Shown: positions 50,478 to 59,545 of the stretch, one piece after another
Layout: each line of letters starts with the position of its first letter
How positions within the stretch are numbered: the first letter of the stretch is position 1
NCBI GenBank assembly: GCA_009760855.2
Contig: WPIO01000001.1
Span: forward strand, 2,600,501 to 2,664,500
Direction: 5' to 3'
Length of the DNA stretch: 64,000 bases
Source: Cristatella mucedo
Taxonomy: Eukaryota > Bryozoa > Phylactolaemata > Cristatellidae
Notes under the pieces: model-generated
The model's input: only the letters and a program-made list of their open reading frames with translations
Database searches by the model: none
What the model was told of the DNA's origin: nothing
Position numbers and translations under genes: made by a program

Positions 50478-51325
50478 ATTTTGAAACTTCTATTGTAGCT
50501 ACAACATCTGTAATAGTATTTATTTTATTTCTATTTTGATCAGTTAGGCTAATTGTAATATTGCTAACACCATCAATATCTCCACGAGTAGGCAAGAATA
50601 AAACGTTTGGAACATGTACGTCTATTTTTTTCTCCTGGATCAATATCATCAATATCAATTAAATATAAAGATGAAGACTGTTCTAAAAATCTTTTTTTAT
50701 GTTCAACATAGTTTCTATTAGGGTCTTCAAGATCACAATCAATACTTATCCATTTTACTCCAGAATTGTCAGGTAACTGCATTTTATTCCAAGCTTTGTA
50801 AGTTCCAGAGAAATACATTGCTTTTTCTACTGCTTCATATGGTGTTCCACCAACCATTGCAGCATCGAATGAACCTTGCTGGTTTGAAGTAAATCCTAAA
50901 GTATCTCCAATAGAGTTAATCACTCCAGAATTAGTTCCAAGTAATACAACATAATCACCAACAACTTGCATTATTATTCTATCATCACTATCAACACTAA
51001 ACTTTATTCCAGTACTATTTCTATTAGTAACATTGTAAAAGGAGCCAGCTTTTCCTAAAGCTTGATTTAATGCAAGAACAATCTTTTGACTATCATAATA
51101 TCCTTCTGGTATAGCAATTGAGAAATTGTTAATGTTTGTCATACTCGCTCTATACCAAAGCGTATCGTTTACGCCATTAATAATATTTGATATTATTTTT
51201 TTTGTATACGTAAACTCAACTCTCCGTAAGCCTATTTTGTTATACCCAGAATCAGATCCAAGCATTAATGGAGGAACAAGAGCCTTTGAATCTGAACTGG
51301 TTGTCCCAGTAATTCTTATAGACAT
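50476..51325 (-). pseudogene. Virion-type protein A (about 289 residues), one frameshift
   Basis: Starts MSIRITGTTSS at a TATA-start motif (the longer upstream reading has no such signal). Beta-rich, with IPEGYYD near residue 70, LGFTSNQ, and WISIDCDL later. This layout resembles small virion-surface or penton-type proteins of Polinton relatives, and the paralogue-like gene just upstream has the same order of landmarks. The frame breaks at a run of seven T (50,625-50,631); the second frame ends at 50,476. Function is inferred. Confidence 0.5.
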
Positions 51326-51333
51326 TCTTATAT
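51323..51333 (-). promoter_or_regulatory. TATA-start motif, virion protein A
   Basis: ATATAAGAATG; overlaps the stop end of protein B. Confidence 0.6.
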
Positions 51334-52205
51334 TATATTTCAATAATTTCTATTACAACAGGAATTTGTTGCGAGCCAAAGTCTAAAACTTTCAAATTTT
51401 GATCTGTAATTGTAATCAATTGATCAGAAATAGATTTTCCAACAAGATTGTGATATTCAAGAGTGTTTGGTTCATATACCATTTGTTCCCAAGGATAAAA
51501 ATTATAAGCAAAACTTCTTAGAGCTTGTGTTTCAATATTATTTATGTAGCTTGTTCCACTTGCAACTAAATTACAATTTATAAGAATTAAATTCAAGTCA
51601 GAATCAAAAACTTCATTTTCTGAAGTAATTTTCTCTCCAGGATCTACAACTACTTGCGTGAACTGCTTTCCAGGAGCTGCAGTATGTGTAGATAGTGGAA
51701 GTGTTTTATCAGTTGTATAAACAGTTCCAGTAAATCCAAGTAATGGAGCTATGGTAGATTTAGTAGCAGCAAATGTAAACCCAGCAGGCATAGTAATCCA
51801 AGAATTAGAAGTAGCAGTATCAATACCTAAAACAAACTTATCACTTCCAGATAATACAATAGAAATATTTATTGTATCAGCAATTCCAATATTTACATCA
51901 TCAGAAACAGCTGCATACATACCAGGTGGTATTCTTACTATTCTATCAGATCCACCTGTAATCCTGTAAACAAAAGTATTGTTTGAAGTTGTTATATTTT
52001 TAATAGAATGAGTTCCAACAAACTTTTTAAAACATACCTTAAATTGTTTATTCTTAAGTCTTATGGGGTTGTTGATGTTTACTCTAATAGGATTAGTAGT
52101 TCCAGTTATATTAAAAACGTATCCTTCCTTACCTGCAATGGTGTCCTTTTTGATTGACTCAACATTTTTTAGAATATCCTTAGCTACACCAGGAAGATCT
52201 GACAT
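51333..52205 (-). CDS. Virion-type protein B, intact, 290 residues
   Basis: Open from ATG to stop. A short Lys-rich N-terminus precedes beta-rich sequence with IPPGMYAAVSDD (residue about 93), LLGFTG (about 152), a PGEKITSENEVFDSDLN segment and LILINCNL, the same landmark order as protein A. The two are probably divergent relatives. It lies 7 bp upstream of A and could be a capsid, penton or spike-base component. No family was recognised with certainty. It is among the few undamaged genes. Confidence 0.55.
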   Translation of the reverse strand: MSDLPGVAKDILKNVESIKKDTIAGKEGYVFNITGTTNPIRVNINNPIRLKNKQFKVCFKKFVGTHSIKNITTSNNTFVYRITGGSDRIVRIPPGMYAAVSDDVNIGIADTINISIVLSGSDKFVLGIDTATSNSWITMPAGFTFAATKSTIAPLLGFTGTVYTTDKTLPLSTHTAAPGKQFTQVVVDPGEKITSENEVFDSDLNLILINCNLVASGTSYINNIETQALRSFAYNFYPWEQMVYEPNTLEYHNLVGKSISDQLITITDQNLKVLDFGSQQIPVVIEIIEI

Positions 52206-52214
52206 TTTCTATAT
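52203..52214 (-). promoter_or_regulatory. TATA-start motif, virion protein B
   Basis: ATATAGAAAATG; its TAG also ends the upstream frame. Confidence 0.65.
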
Positions 52215-53006
52215 ATCATATACAAGTTTATTAATTTTAGCAACATGTGACTTTGGAACTTTTCTAGATTTTGCAAGGTAATCAACAGCAGCACTAATAG
52301 AATTTACTACACCAGTATTTCCAGCAGCAAGCTCGCGAATCCACAATTCAATCTTATCAAATACTTCATAATCATTCTTTACAACTAATGGAATTATTTC
52401 TATTCCTTTGCCAAGTTTTGTTCTTAAATAATCTAAAACTCTTTGCTCTTTAACACTTCTTTTTTTTTATCTAGCTCTGAAATAGCAGAGGAAAGATTTT
52501 CCTCGCTAAGGTTTTCAACAATCTTTCTTATAGGTTTAGATATTCCACCAGTTTTCTTTGCTCCAATAATATCAAGTAAATCTTTCTTTTCATCAACTTT
52601 TGCCTCATATGCTTTACTTATTTCATCTTTTTGTTCGACAACTCTAAAATAGTTCTGAGCATTTTCTAGCACATCATGAGCAGTTTGTTCTAATTATTTT
52701 TTAGCAGTATACATTTTTTCATTATAAAGTTTTAATCCTAGCTCATATAACTTTGTCTTTATTTGTACTATCCATCTCATTTATTGTTCTTGTTACATAA
52801 TTTGGTAGATATCCCTCTTTATTTTTAACTATCTCCATTAGTTTAGCTTTATCATAATCTTGTACTATAACAGATCTCTTTGGAGTGCCAGTAGTTGGAT
52901 TTATATTTAACTTCTCAGCTAAACCTTTTTGAGCAACATCAATAGCTTCTCGTATTTCTGGATTTGCTGCATATGTCTTTGCTTTATTTGCTATAGTAAT
53001 CGCTTT
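52209..53006 (-). pseudogene. Helical Lys/Glu-rich remnant, possibly C-terminal part of the ATPase gene
   Basis: Reads on in the ATPase frame after its TAA (AITIANKAKTYAANPEIREA), then shows a frameshift near 52,760, an in-frame TAA near 52,693 and a frameshift in a T run near 52,455. It ends at TAG 52,211-52,209, which sits inside the TATA-start motif of the next gene. No separate start signal is seen, so it may be an extension of the ATPase rather than a gene of its own. Confidence 0.45.
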
Positions 53007-54071
53007 TTAATGCTTTCCTCCACTAACAGCTGTTCTTGCTTTTTGAATAGTGGTTGATATGTCTGGTTTTTGTCGCAAAACTTTCTGCAGTTGTTCTTTA
53101 TTTTCTATTTGTATTGAAAGTTTAGGTCTAATTCTTGTAAGTTTCTCAACAACAACTTTACCTGAGTTATCAGTAGATCTCTCTAATGCTTGCTTATTTA
53201 GTCTATGCTCAGCAGCATCTCTCACAGCTATTTCTGATTCTATTCTTTGTATCTCACCAGAGTTTTCTAGAATGTTTGCATCTCTTAAATCTTGCAGATT
53301 TTGCAGTTTAGATTCATAATTAAGTGCTTCTTGAACATTTCCTTTGTAAGGCTTTTTACCACTTGAGTAAATTTTTCCATTAAACATTTTACTATATCTA
53401 TTAAGAATTAAAAATGTCATTAATTGCTTTCCCTCTGAATCAACTGACCAAAATCTGCCTTCCGACTCAGTCTTAGTTAGGTCTATCACACAATATCCCA
53501 AACGGTTTCTAGTGCAAGAGTTAACCCATTCTCTAAATTGTTTCTTATCAATATCTCCAACGTATGCATCACGGATATACTCAATGTCAGTTGTGTTTTG
53601 CTTAAAGATTACTAATACATTTACATTGTTTCTAATTTCTCTCCTAGGTATATTAGTAAATCCTTGAGCAAGATAGAAAAGGTTCAGACCTTTATCTCTT
53701 CCTCGTGTGAAATAGTCTAATATTTTACTCTGATCTTCAGTCATTAAATCATCAAGCACAACTACATTCTTGCAGTTCTTATACGAATCTACTTCTGGCA
53801 TAGCATCAATTCCGTTAATCCAAGAGTAAGCTTTGTTTTCTTTTGTCATTGACATAAGTCCACGATACAACTTTTGATCTAAACTTGAAGCAATAATTGT
53901 ACAACTGTCATAATTAACCATTCCATAATATATCCAATTCATGATTAGTTGGGATTTACCTGAACCACTTGGACCCAAAACTAAAGCTCTTATCGGAACA
54001 TTTGGTTAAGGTTCTTTATGCCCAGTATCCACATCTTGTCCAAAATTAAACGCCCTCACTCGAAGAGACAT
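53007..54071 (-). pseudogene. A32/FtsK-like genome-packaging ATPase, one nonsense codon
   Basis: The start at 54,071 lies on a TATA-start motif. After 21 codons a TAA (54,008-54,006) interrupts; the frame then stays open for 323 codons. Walker A GPSGSGKS lies at residues 2-9 of that ORF, Walker B NVVVLDD at 71-77, and the sensor-type FYLAQGFTNIPRR follows. The order and spacing match the HerA/FtsK-superfamily packaging ATPases of Polintons, which drive DNA into capsids. The C-terminal 120 residues are helical and unassigned. Single-stop damage only. Confidence 0.85.
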
Positions 54072-54079
54072 TTCCTATA
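54069..54079 (-). promoter_or_regulatory. TATA-start motif, ATPase
   Basis: TATAGGAAATG; supports the 54,071 start despite the early stop. Confidence 0.65.
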
Positions 54080-54097
54080 CTAAAAAAAGTTTTTATA

Positions 54098-54108
54098 TTA
54101 TAGAAATG
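54098..54108 (+). promoter_or_regulatory. TATA-start motif, zinc ribbon
   Basis: TTATAGAAATG, divergent from the ATPase motif 20 bp away. Confidence 0.65.
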
Positions 54109-54437
54109 GAAATTTACTGCTTGAAATGTAAGAAGCCAACAGATAGCATTCATGAGGAGTATACTGAAATAAATAGTACAAAGGTATTAGAGGGATGATT
54201 AAAGCAATTTGTGTGATTTGTGAAAGTAAAAAGTCAAAGTTTGTAAAACTTAGATCTGAGACTGTCGGAGCTGGAGTTTTAACCCATGGTAAGAAGTTAG
54301 GTACTGGAGTTTTATCTCATGGAAAGAAGTTAGGTACTGGAGTTATAGCTCATGGAAAGAAGTTAGGTGGTGAGATGAATAAAGAACAAATACTTTCTGA
54401 ACTAAGAAAAACTATTAACAGTTTAAAAAAAAAGTAA
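54106..54437 (+). pseudogene. Zinc-ribbon protein with three 11-residue repeats, frameshifted
   Basis: MEIYCLKCKKPTDS (first CxxC) ends at TGA 54,198, and AICVICESKKSKFV (second CxxC) follows in the next frame from 54,195, so one frameshift splits a four-Cys ribbon. This layout fits the small viral DUF5679-type zinc ribbons. Downstream, TGVLTHGKKLG-like units repeat three times as a 33-bp tandem (about 54,267-54,365). The tail runs into an A9 tract next to the protease gene. Confidence 0.65.
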
Positions 54438-54463
54438 AAAGTACACCACTAACTGACCTCGAA

Positions 54464-54813
54464 ATGAATCACTATGTGAAAGAATTAGATATAAAAAATT
54501 TCAGAGGTGTATTTGCAAGAGATGAATTAAGTTCTCCAGAACAGAATGAGTGACTATTTGCAATACTGGAAAATCAGATCTAGCAATATATCATTGGGTA
54601 GCTTTTAAAAAAATAGGTGATCAATGTTTTTATTTTGATTCGTTCGGTGCTCCTCCAATGCCAGAAGTGATTAATTATTTTGGTGTTACACCGAGTTTTC
54701 AGACTTTTCAGCTGCAAAAGTTTAATCAAACGGATTGTGGAATGAGGTGCTTAATCTTTCTTAAATTAATGGAATTTGTCGATTTTGGTACAGTCATGCA
54801 ATTATTAATTTGA
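54464..54813 (+). pseudogene. Adenain-like virion-maturation cysteine protease, frameshifted
   Basis: The second part (from 54,550) has the catalytic layout of the adenovirus-type protease: His in YHWVAF, Asp in YFDSFG, and Gln seven residues before Cys in LQKFNQTDCG. The N-terminal part (MNHYVKEL, NFRGVFARDEL) ends at a stop near 54,547, so about one base is missing there. The protease would cut virion precursors during maturation. In-frame codons upstream of ATG run back into the A9 tract of the zinc-ribbon gene, so the two may once have been fused. Confidence 0.85.
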
Positions 54814-54833
54814 ATTAAACAAAATATTTCCAC

Positions 54834-54844
54834 TATATAGAATG
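54834..54844 (+). promoter_or_regulatory. TATA-start motif, 162-residue protein
   Basis: TATATAGAATG, closest to consensus. Confidence 0.7.
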
Positions 54845-55330
54845 GAAAATCAAGAAAATAAATTTGTAGTCCTCCAAAATTCTGCAGTTGTTATTCCTAA
54901 AGGAAAGCCTGCACACGTTCATGTTGAAGAGAAAATTTCAAAAGATTCAAAACCTTATCTTAGTGCGTGGATGTATATAACAGAAGAATCACTTCCTTAT
55001 ATTCAAAATATTGTAGATAGATCGAGTGAACAATTAGAATTCAAGGGATTTGATGCTAGTGCAAGGTCGACAATTGGAATTAGATTTGATTTTGGAAAGA
55101 AACCTAGTATTATGTTTGATGAGAATAATAAACAAATTAAAGTATCTAGTCCTGCAGACGTAATTAAAAAATTAGGAAATGATTTTTGTATCACCGGAAT
55201 TCTTGATGGAAGTTATGTTTCAAAAGAATATTATAATCATGAAGAAAGATTAAATATTAGATTAAAGATTGACCAAGTAAAAGTTTATAGTTCACCAAAG
55301 AGATCAATGTTTAATCCAGCAGAGTTTTAA
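54842..55330 (+). CDS. Unknown 162-residue element protein, intact
   Basis: Starts at a clear TATATAGAATG. Alternating beta and helix with conserved-looking PKGKPAHVHVEEKI and NIRLKIDQVKVYSSPKR; no signal peptide or membrane segment. An OB-fold-like or DNA-binding role is possible but unsupported. It lies between protease and PLA2 genes and is undamaged. Confidence 0.6.
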   Translation: MENQENKFVVLQNSAVVIPKGKPAHVHVEEKISKDSKPYLSAWMYITEESLPYIQNIVDRSSEQLEFKGFDASARSTIGIRFDFGKKPSIMFDENNKQIKVSSPADVIKKLGNDFCITGILDGSYVSKEYYNHEERLNIRLKIDQVKVYSSPKRSMFNPAEF

Positions 55331-55376
55331 AGTTAGCTAAATTAAATTAAATTAAAATTAAAGCAAGTTTAATTTT

Positions 55377-56144
55377 TTAGATCTTTTTTCTCGTGATATC
55401 AATAATTCTATCAACAATTCCACGAGCATAATTTTTTATCTTATTTAGGCTAGCAGGATTACTTATTTTATCTTTTAGAAAATCAGTAGCAAATGAATCA
55501 TTTAATCCACCAGCAATGCCTAAGCCCAATTTGCTTTTTGCTGCCATGACGGCTGCTACTGTCTTTGCATCTTCACGTACGTAGTTTGGTTGTCTTGCAT
55601 CTAGCGCAATTCTAGCAGCAGACTCAGCTAATACTAAGTCTGACAAGTTTCTTATTTGTGTTCTTTTAGGTTCAGGCATTGACCCAGTTTCAGTGTTTAG
55701 ACTATCGTGGACCAAAGCACCTCGATCTAGATCATTCACGCCTTCATAAGATTCATTCATCCTTTGAGTAAATTTGGTTCCTGGGCCTGCATATGAGTAA
55801 CGACCAGTATTGTTAAAACTTCCACCTGGTACAAATTCAGATTTTACTCCTGAAGGTAGTTTTAGGTGAATTTCGCGATTCCCAGTTAGTTTGTTTATGA
55901 AATCTACTATACCCTTACCAACTTTTCTATTCTGTTTCAATTGCTTCAAACTTAGATTTAGTTGTAAGCCAGTGTTTTTAGATTTGCACTTTTCAATTTT
56001 GTTTAGTTGTGTTTTTGTTACAAAAATTGGAATTGAACCTGATAGGTCTTCTTTTTTTAGTCTAATTGAAATAGGTTTATCTGACTTATGTATTAGGTTT
56101 GCTTGATGGTCGGACAGTTTCAACTTTACCTCATGGTATTCCAT
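55377..56144 (-). CDS. PLA2-domain minor virion protein, intact, 255 residues
   Basis: Residues 1-75 hold basic beta-type modules (VKLKLSDHQ, IRLKKEDLSG, VFVTKTQLNKI-like). Residues about 105-150 have the parvovirus-VP1-type phospholipase A2 signature: Ca-loop YAGPGT (118-123), then LDRGALVHD with the catalytic His-Asp (146-147). Such domains help particles leave endosomes in parvoviruses and occur in adintovirus and Polinton relatives. A Gly/Ala helix and basic tail follow. Complete and with its catalytic pair kept. Confidence 0.8.
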   Translation of the reverse strand: MEYHEVKLKLSDHQANLIHKSDKPISIRLKKEDLSGSIPIFVTKTQLNKIEKCKSKNTGLQLNLSLKQLKQNRKVGKGIVDFINKLTGNREIHLKLPSGVKSEFVPGGSFNNTGRYSYAGPGTKFTQRMNESYEGVNDLDRGALVHDSLNTETGSMPEPKRTQIRNLSDLVLAESAARIALDARQPNYVREDAKTVAAVMAAKSKLGLGIAGGLNDSFATDFLKDKISNPASLNKIKNYARGIVDRIIDITRKKI

Positions 56145-56152
56145 TCTATAAT
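56142..56152 (-). promoter_or_regulatory. TATA-start motif, PLA2 protein
   Basis: ATTATAGAATG. Confidence 0.65.
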
Positions 56153-56187
56153 AAATAAATTTTATTTAAAGAAAAATAAAACTATTA

Positions 56188-56199
56188 TATATTAAAATG
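56188..56199 (+). promoter_or_regulatory. TATA-start motif, HNH gene
   Basis: TATATTAAAATG, a weaker variant; the inserted gene may use its own signal. Confidence 0.4.
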
Positions 56200-56752
56200 G
56201 ATCAAGTTTCTAGCTTTAGAGATCGAGTCATTGAATTGTTAACATACAATCCTTACAGCGGAAAATTTGTCTGGAATGTTAATAGAGGAGGAAGTGCGAC
56301 TGCTGGAAGTGAGGCAGGAACAACTAACGCAATTACTGGATATATACACATAAAAATTGACGGAAAAAGATATGCCTATCATAAATTGGCATTTTTGATA
56401 CTGACAGGAAACATTTCTTTGCATGAAATAGACCACATAGATAACAATAAAAAAAATAATTGTTACTATAACTTACGAGAAGCAACCTCTAGTGAAAACA
56501 ATAGAAATAAAGGAATACAAAAAATAACATTTCAAAATTTATTGGTGTATCTTGGCATATAACACATAAAAATGGCAATCCAATATTACGATAGACTATC
56601 ATAAATACTACTTAGGTCTATTTGATTCTGCAGAAGATGCAGCTGTTGCCAGGGACCTTGAGGCTATTCGCCTCCACCTAAGATTCGCTAGACTCAATTT
56701 TACTTATACTTTAACAGAAGATAACAAAATAGTTTGCTACACAGACTTTTAA
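56197..56752 (+). pseudogene. HNH/AP2 homing-endonuclease-like gene, frameshifted
   Basis: Residues 1-110 match phage-type HNH nucleases: a YNPYSGKFVW N-terminus, then HEIDHIDNNKKNNCYYNLRE, the HNH core. After a frameshift near 56,550 the downstream frames carry an AP2-like DNA-binding module (YLGLFDSAEDAAVARDLEAI). Free-standing HNH-AP2 genes are selfish endonucleases common in phages and giant viruses. It likely invaded the element. Stops break the AP2 part. Confidence 0.8.
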
Positions 56753-57829
56753 TTTCGACATCTGGATTTTAATTCATCTCTTAGTTTTAGTACTTCTCTA
56801 TGTATTTCTTCTTGTGATTTATTTTGAGCATAAAGATTAGCTAGTAACATTGCACTCTCAGCTTGATAATTACAAGTCTTTTTTCCTCCAAGAGTACTAC
56901 TTTCTACTTTTTTTATATCTTCTTTTAACTTATCTGAATAATTAGCTCCTGATACTTCTACAAGTTGTTTTCCAGTTTTCGAATAATCTAATCTGTTTTT
57001 CACCTCTGAGTTTTGCACTTTGTCACTCAAATCGATATCAATGTTTCTATCAAGTAATTCTATCATATTTTTTATGTCTGTAATTGCGTTCTTTAGTCTT
57101 TCACTTTGTAAAACTCAAAGCATTCATTCGTTCTTCATGTGTATCCATTTTTGGAGCTTTCGCAGTATACATTGTACTGTCAATAATCTTCTTAATCAAT
57201 CCTGCTACAGTTACAGCTATGGAAACACCTAAGCCAACTGCTCCAATAATTGAAGCTATACTTGCTATGATTGCTGGAATTGCAGGCAAAGATTCTCCCG
57301 ATCTTGCCTCAAGAAAGTTCTTACTCCAAGCTTTTGTATCTAATTGGGAAGCATCCCAAGATATTTCCTCCCCAAATGTCTCTGAAAGAAATCTACTAGG
57401 ATCTAAGTACCAATTAGATTTAGCTCTTTCTGCTTCTAGCAAAATCTCATTTATGTAATAGCCAACCTCTAATGATGCCACCATTTTTGACAGTCCTTCT
57501 TTTTTATCTGCAATTGTTTTCCAGAAGACATTGCCATATTTTCCTGAAGCAATATCATCGACAATCTCTTTTATGAATAAACCAAGATCAACAATTCCTG
57601 TTATTCCTGATAGAAATCCACCAAGTGCTTTTGTAGCAGTTCCGATTACTTTTAACGACTGCAAAACTTTTGGTACAATTGTTGAAATCCTATTCGATGC
57701 TTGTAGGCTTAGCTTCAATGCAATCTTTGGAGCAACTTTTATGACTGCTTTTGATCCAAGCTCAGTTGCTGTTGTTGTTCCTGATAATACTTCTTTTGTT
57801 GTATCTAAGCCAGATTTTAATTTTTCCAT
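56749..57829 (-). pseudogene. Membrane-active-looking protein with helical tail, frameshifted
   Basis: The first ORF (57,829-57,101) has amphipathic and hydrophobic stretches (ALGGFLSGITGIVDLGLFI near residue 70; IIASIASIIGAVGLGVSIAV near 190). The second frame (57,096 to 56,749) continues as a charged helix ending KTCNYQAES. The split is a shift near 57,100. The hydrophobic pattern recalls minor capsid proteins that perturb membranes, but no family was recognised. Confidence 0.55.
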
Positions 57830-57842
57830 ATATATAAGAATG
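57827..57842. promoter_or_regulatory. Shared bidirectional TATA-start region
   Basis: CATATATATAAGAATG serves the fibre gene (plus) and, in weaker form, the membrane-protein gene (minus). Confidence 0.55.
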
Positions 57843-58668
57843 GATAATATTAGTAAAATTAATGGGAATATTTTTAGTGATCTTGGTATTATAAACCTTG
57901 GCTTTCCAGTAAATGATGGAGATGCAATAAGATTAGATTATGCTCTCAATTCAGACTTCTTTAATACTGTGGCAACTAATGTTTTGGGAGAAATAGCTTC
58001 TGTTTCTAACTTAAGTTACTTACTTCCAAAGAATAGCGCAAAAATGTTATCCCAGTTGAATTGTAAAAGTGTTAAAAGAATATCTGGAAGATCTGCAGAT
58101 GGAACTGATTTTCAAGATTCTAGGCCTTACAAAGTAATAGACTATGGATTATTAAAAAGTATGACTCAAGTCTTCAATGGCAACTCTAATAGTACTCCTG
58201 ATCTACGATCAAACAGAATTACCTCTGAAAAATTCAGATGTAACAAAGCAATCTGTTGATTCTTATAAATGCTATACTTTATACTTAAGACTTACTGGTT
58301 TTACAAGTGATTCAATTATTGTCCCATTAAACATATTTAATATTGATGTAAATGGAACAGGAACAGAAAGTTCGACATTAAAAACAACTGCAGATATTGA
58401 AGTTTTTTATCTACAAGGTCAAGTTGTAGGCTATGCAACACCTTATAAAACTTTTGTTGCTGGTGCAGTAGCAAACTTTCAAACAGTATCCAATATTCTT
58501 TGTGTTCTAATACTACTGGAACGTTTTTAGAGTTAACTAGTGGCAACACTTATGGTGTATCTGTTACTCTTCTTTTAGTTATAAATATTGATGGAACCTG
58601 CACATATATGATAGATAATTTAAGAGTTGCAAGTAATTTACATATATTGATTTTATTATTACTATTGT
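57840..58668 (+). pseudogene. Fibre-cluster protein 1, two frameshifts
   Basis: MDNISKINGNIFSDLGIINL opens at a TATATAAGAATG motif only 10 bp from the divergent membrane-protein gene. The frame shifts near 58,230 and 58,495. Later frames are Thr/Val-rich beta sequence ending in hydrophobic residues. Weak similarity in style to the next two fibre genes. Confidence 0.5.
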
Positions 58669-58676
58669 ATAGAATG
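58667..58676 (+). promoter_or_regulatory. TATA-start motif, fibre protein 2
   Basis: GTATAGAATG. Confidence 0.6.
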
Positions 58677-59545
58677 TCGCTTGGATATCGTAGAAAAGGA
58701 TCTAGTCAAAAAAATTATTCGTAAGACTGGAGATATTATGAATGGATCCTTAAATATGAATCAAAATCTAAGAAAAAATCTTGGAGACCCTGTTGATTCT
58801 CCAGATGCTGTAAACAAAAAGTATATTGATGCAAACTTTGTAACAAAAGTATCTAAAGGTACGACTGCTGATGGTGATCTTGGTATTAATAATCATAGAG
58901 TGATAGATCTTGCTAATCCTGTTAATCCAAGTGATGCTGCTACAAAAGATTATGCAGATACTAAAATATCAAAAAGATAGTGGATATGTCAATGGTGATT
59001 TAATAGTAACTGGTACATTAAGTATTACTAATCCAGTAACTCCATTACGTGATAATAATGTTGCAACTGTTGGATATATGGACGAAAATTTTGTAAAATA
59101 TAATAATCAAATAATGTACGGACCTTTAAATATGAATAATAATCCAATTATAATACAAAGTGATCCTGTAAATCTGAATGGAGTAAATCTTGGCTATCTA
59201 CGTAAAATAAGTGGAAATGTTACAGCTATACATTTTAAAGGAATAATGGATAGCTCACTAACTACGCAAATGTATGGCAGAACAATTAGTGGTAGATGGA
59301 ATGCTAACATTAACAACATTGCAATTCAAAGAGGTTAATTTGTTATTGGAGTGATATATGAAGTTTCTGGAGTAACAAAAGTACTTATGCCTCCACCATC
59401 AACATTAACAGCACAGGCTGATCAATTGCATGGTAGCTATATGTTAGATGATAGTAAAAAAATAGTTGCTAGTTCTACTTTTATATCTGGATCAAGTTTG
59501 TTAGATAGAGAATTAAATGTTACTGTTAATATAGCAATAGCATAA
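58674..59545 (+). pseudogene. Phage-tail-fibre-like protein 2, broken
   Basis: Carries tandem motifs typical of tail fibres: LNMNQNLRKNLGDPVDSPDA then VNKKYIDANFV, IDLANPVNPSDAATKDYAD, and LNMNNNPIIIQSDPV. Frameshifts lie near 58,690 and 58,970, and a stop at 59,338. The last open part (59,351-59,545) ends as TAATG, overlapping the next start. Confidence 0.7.
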
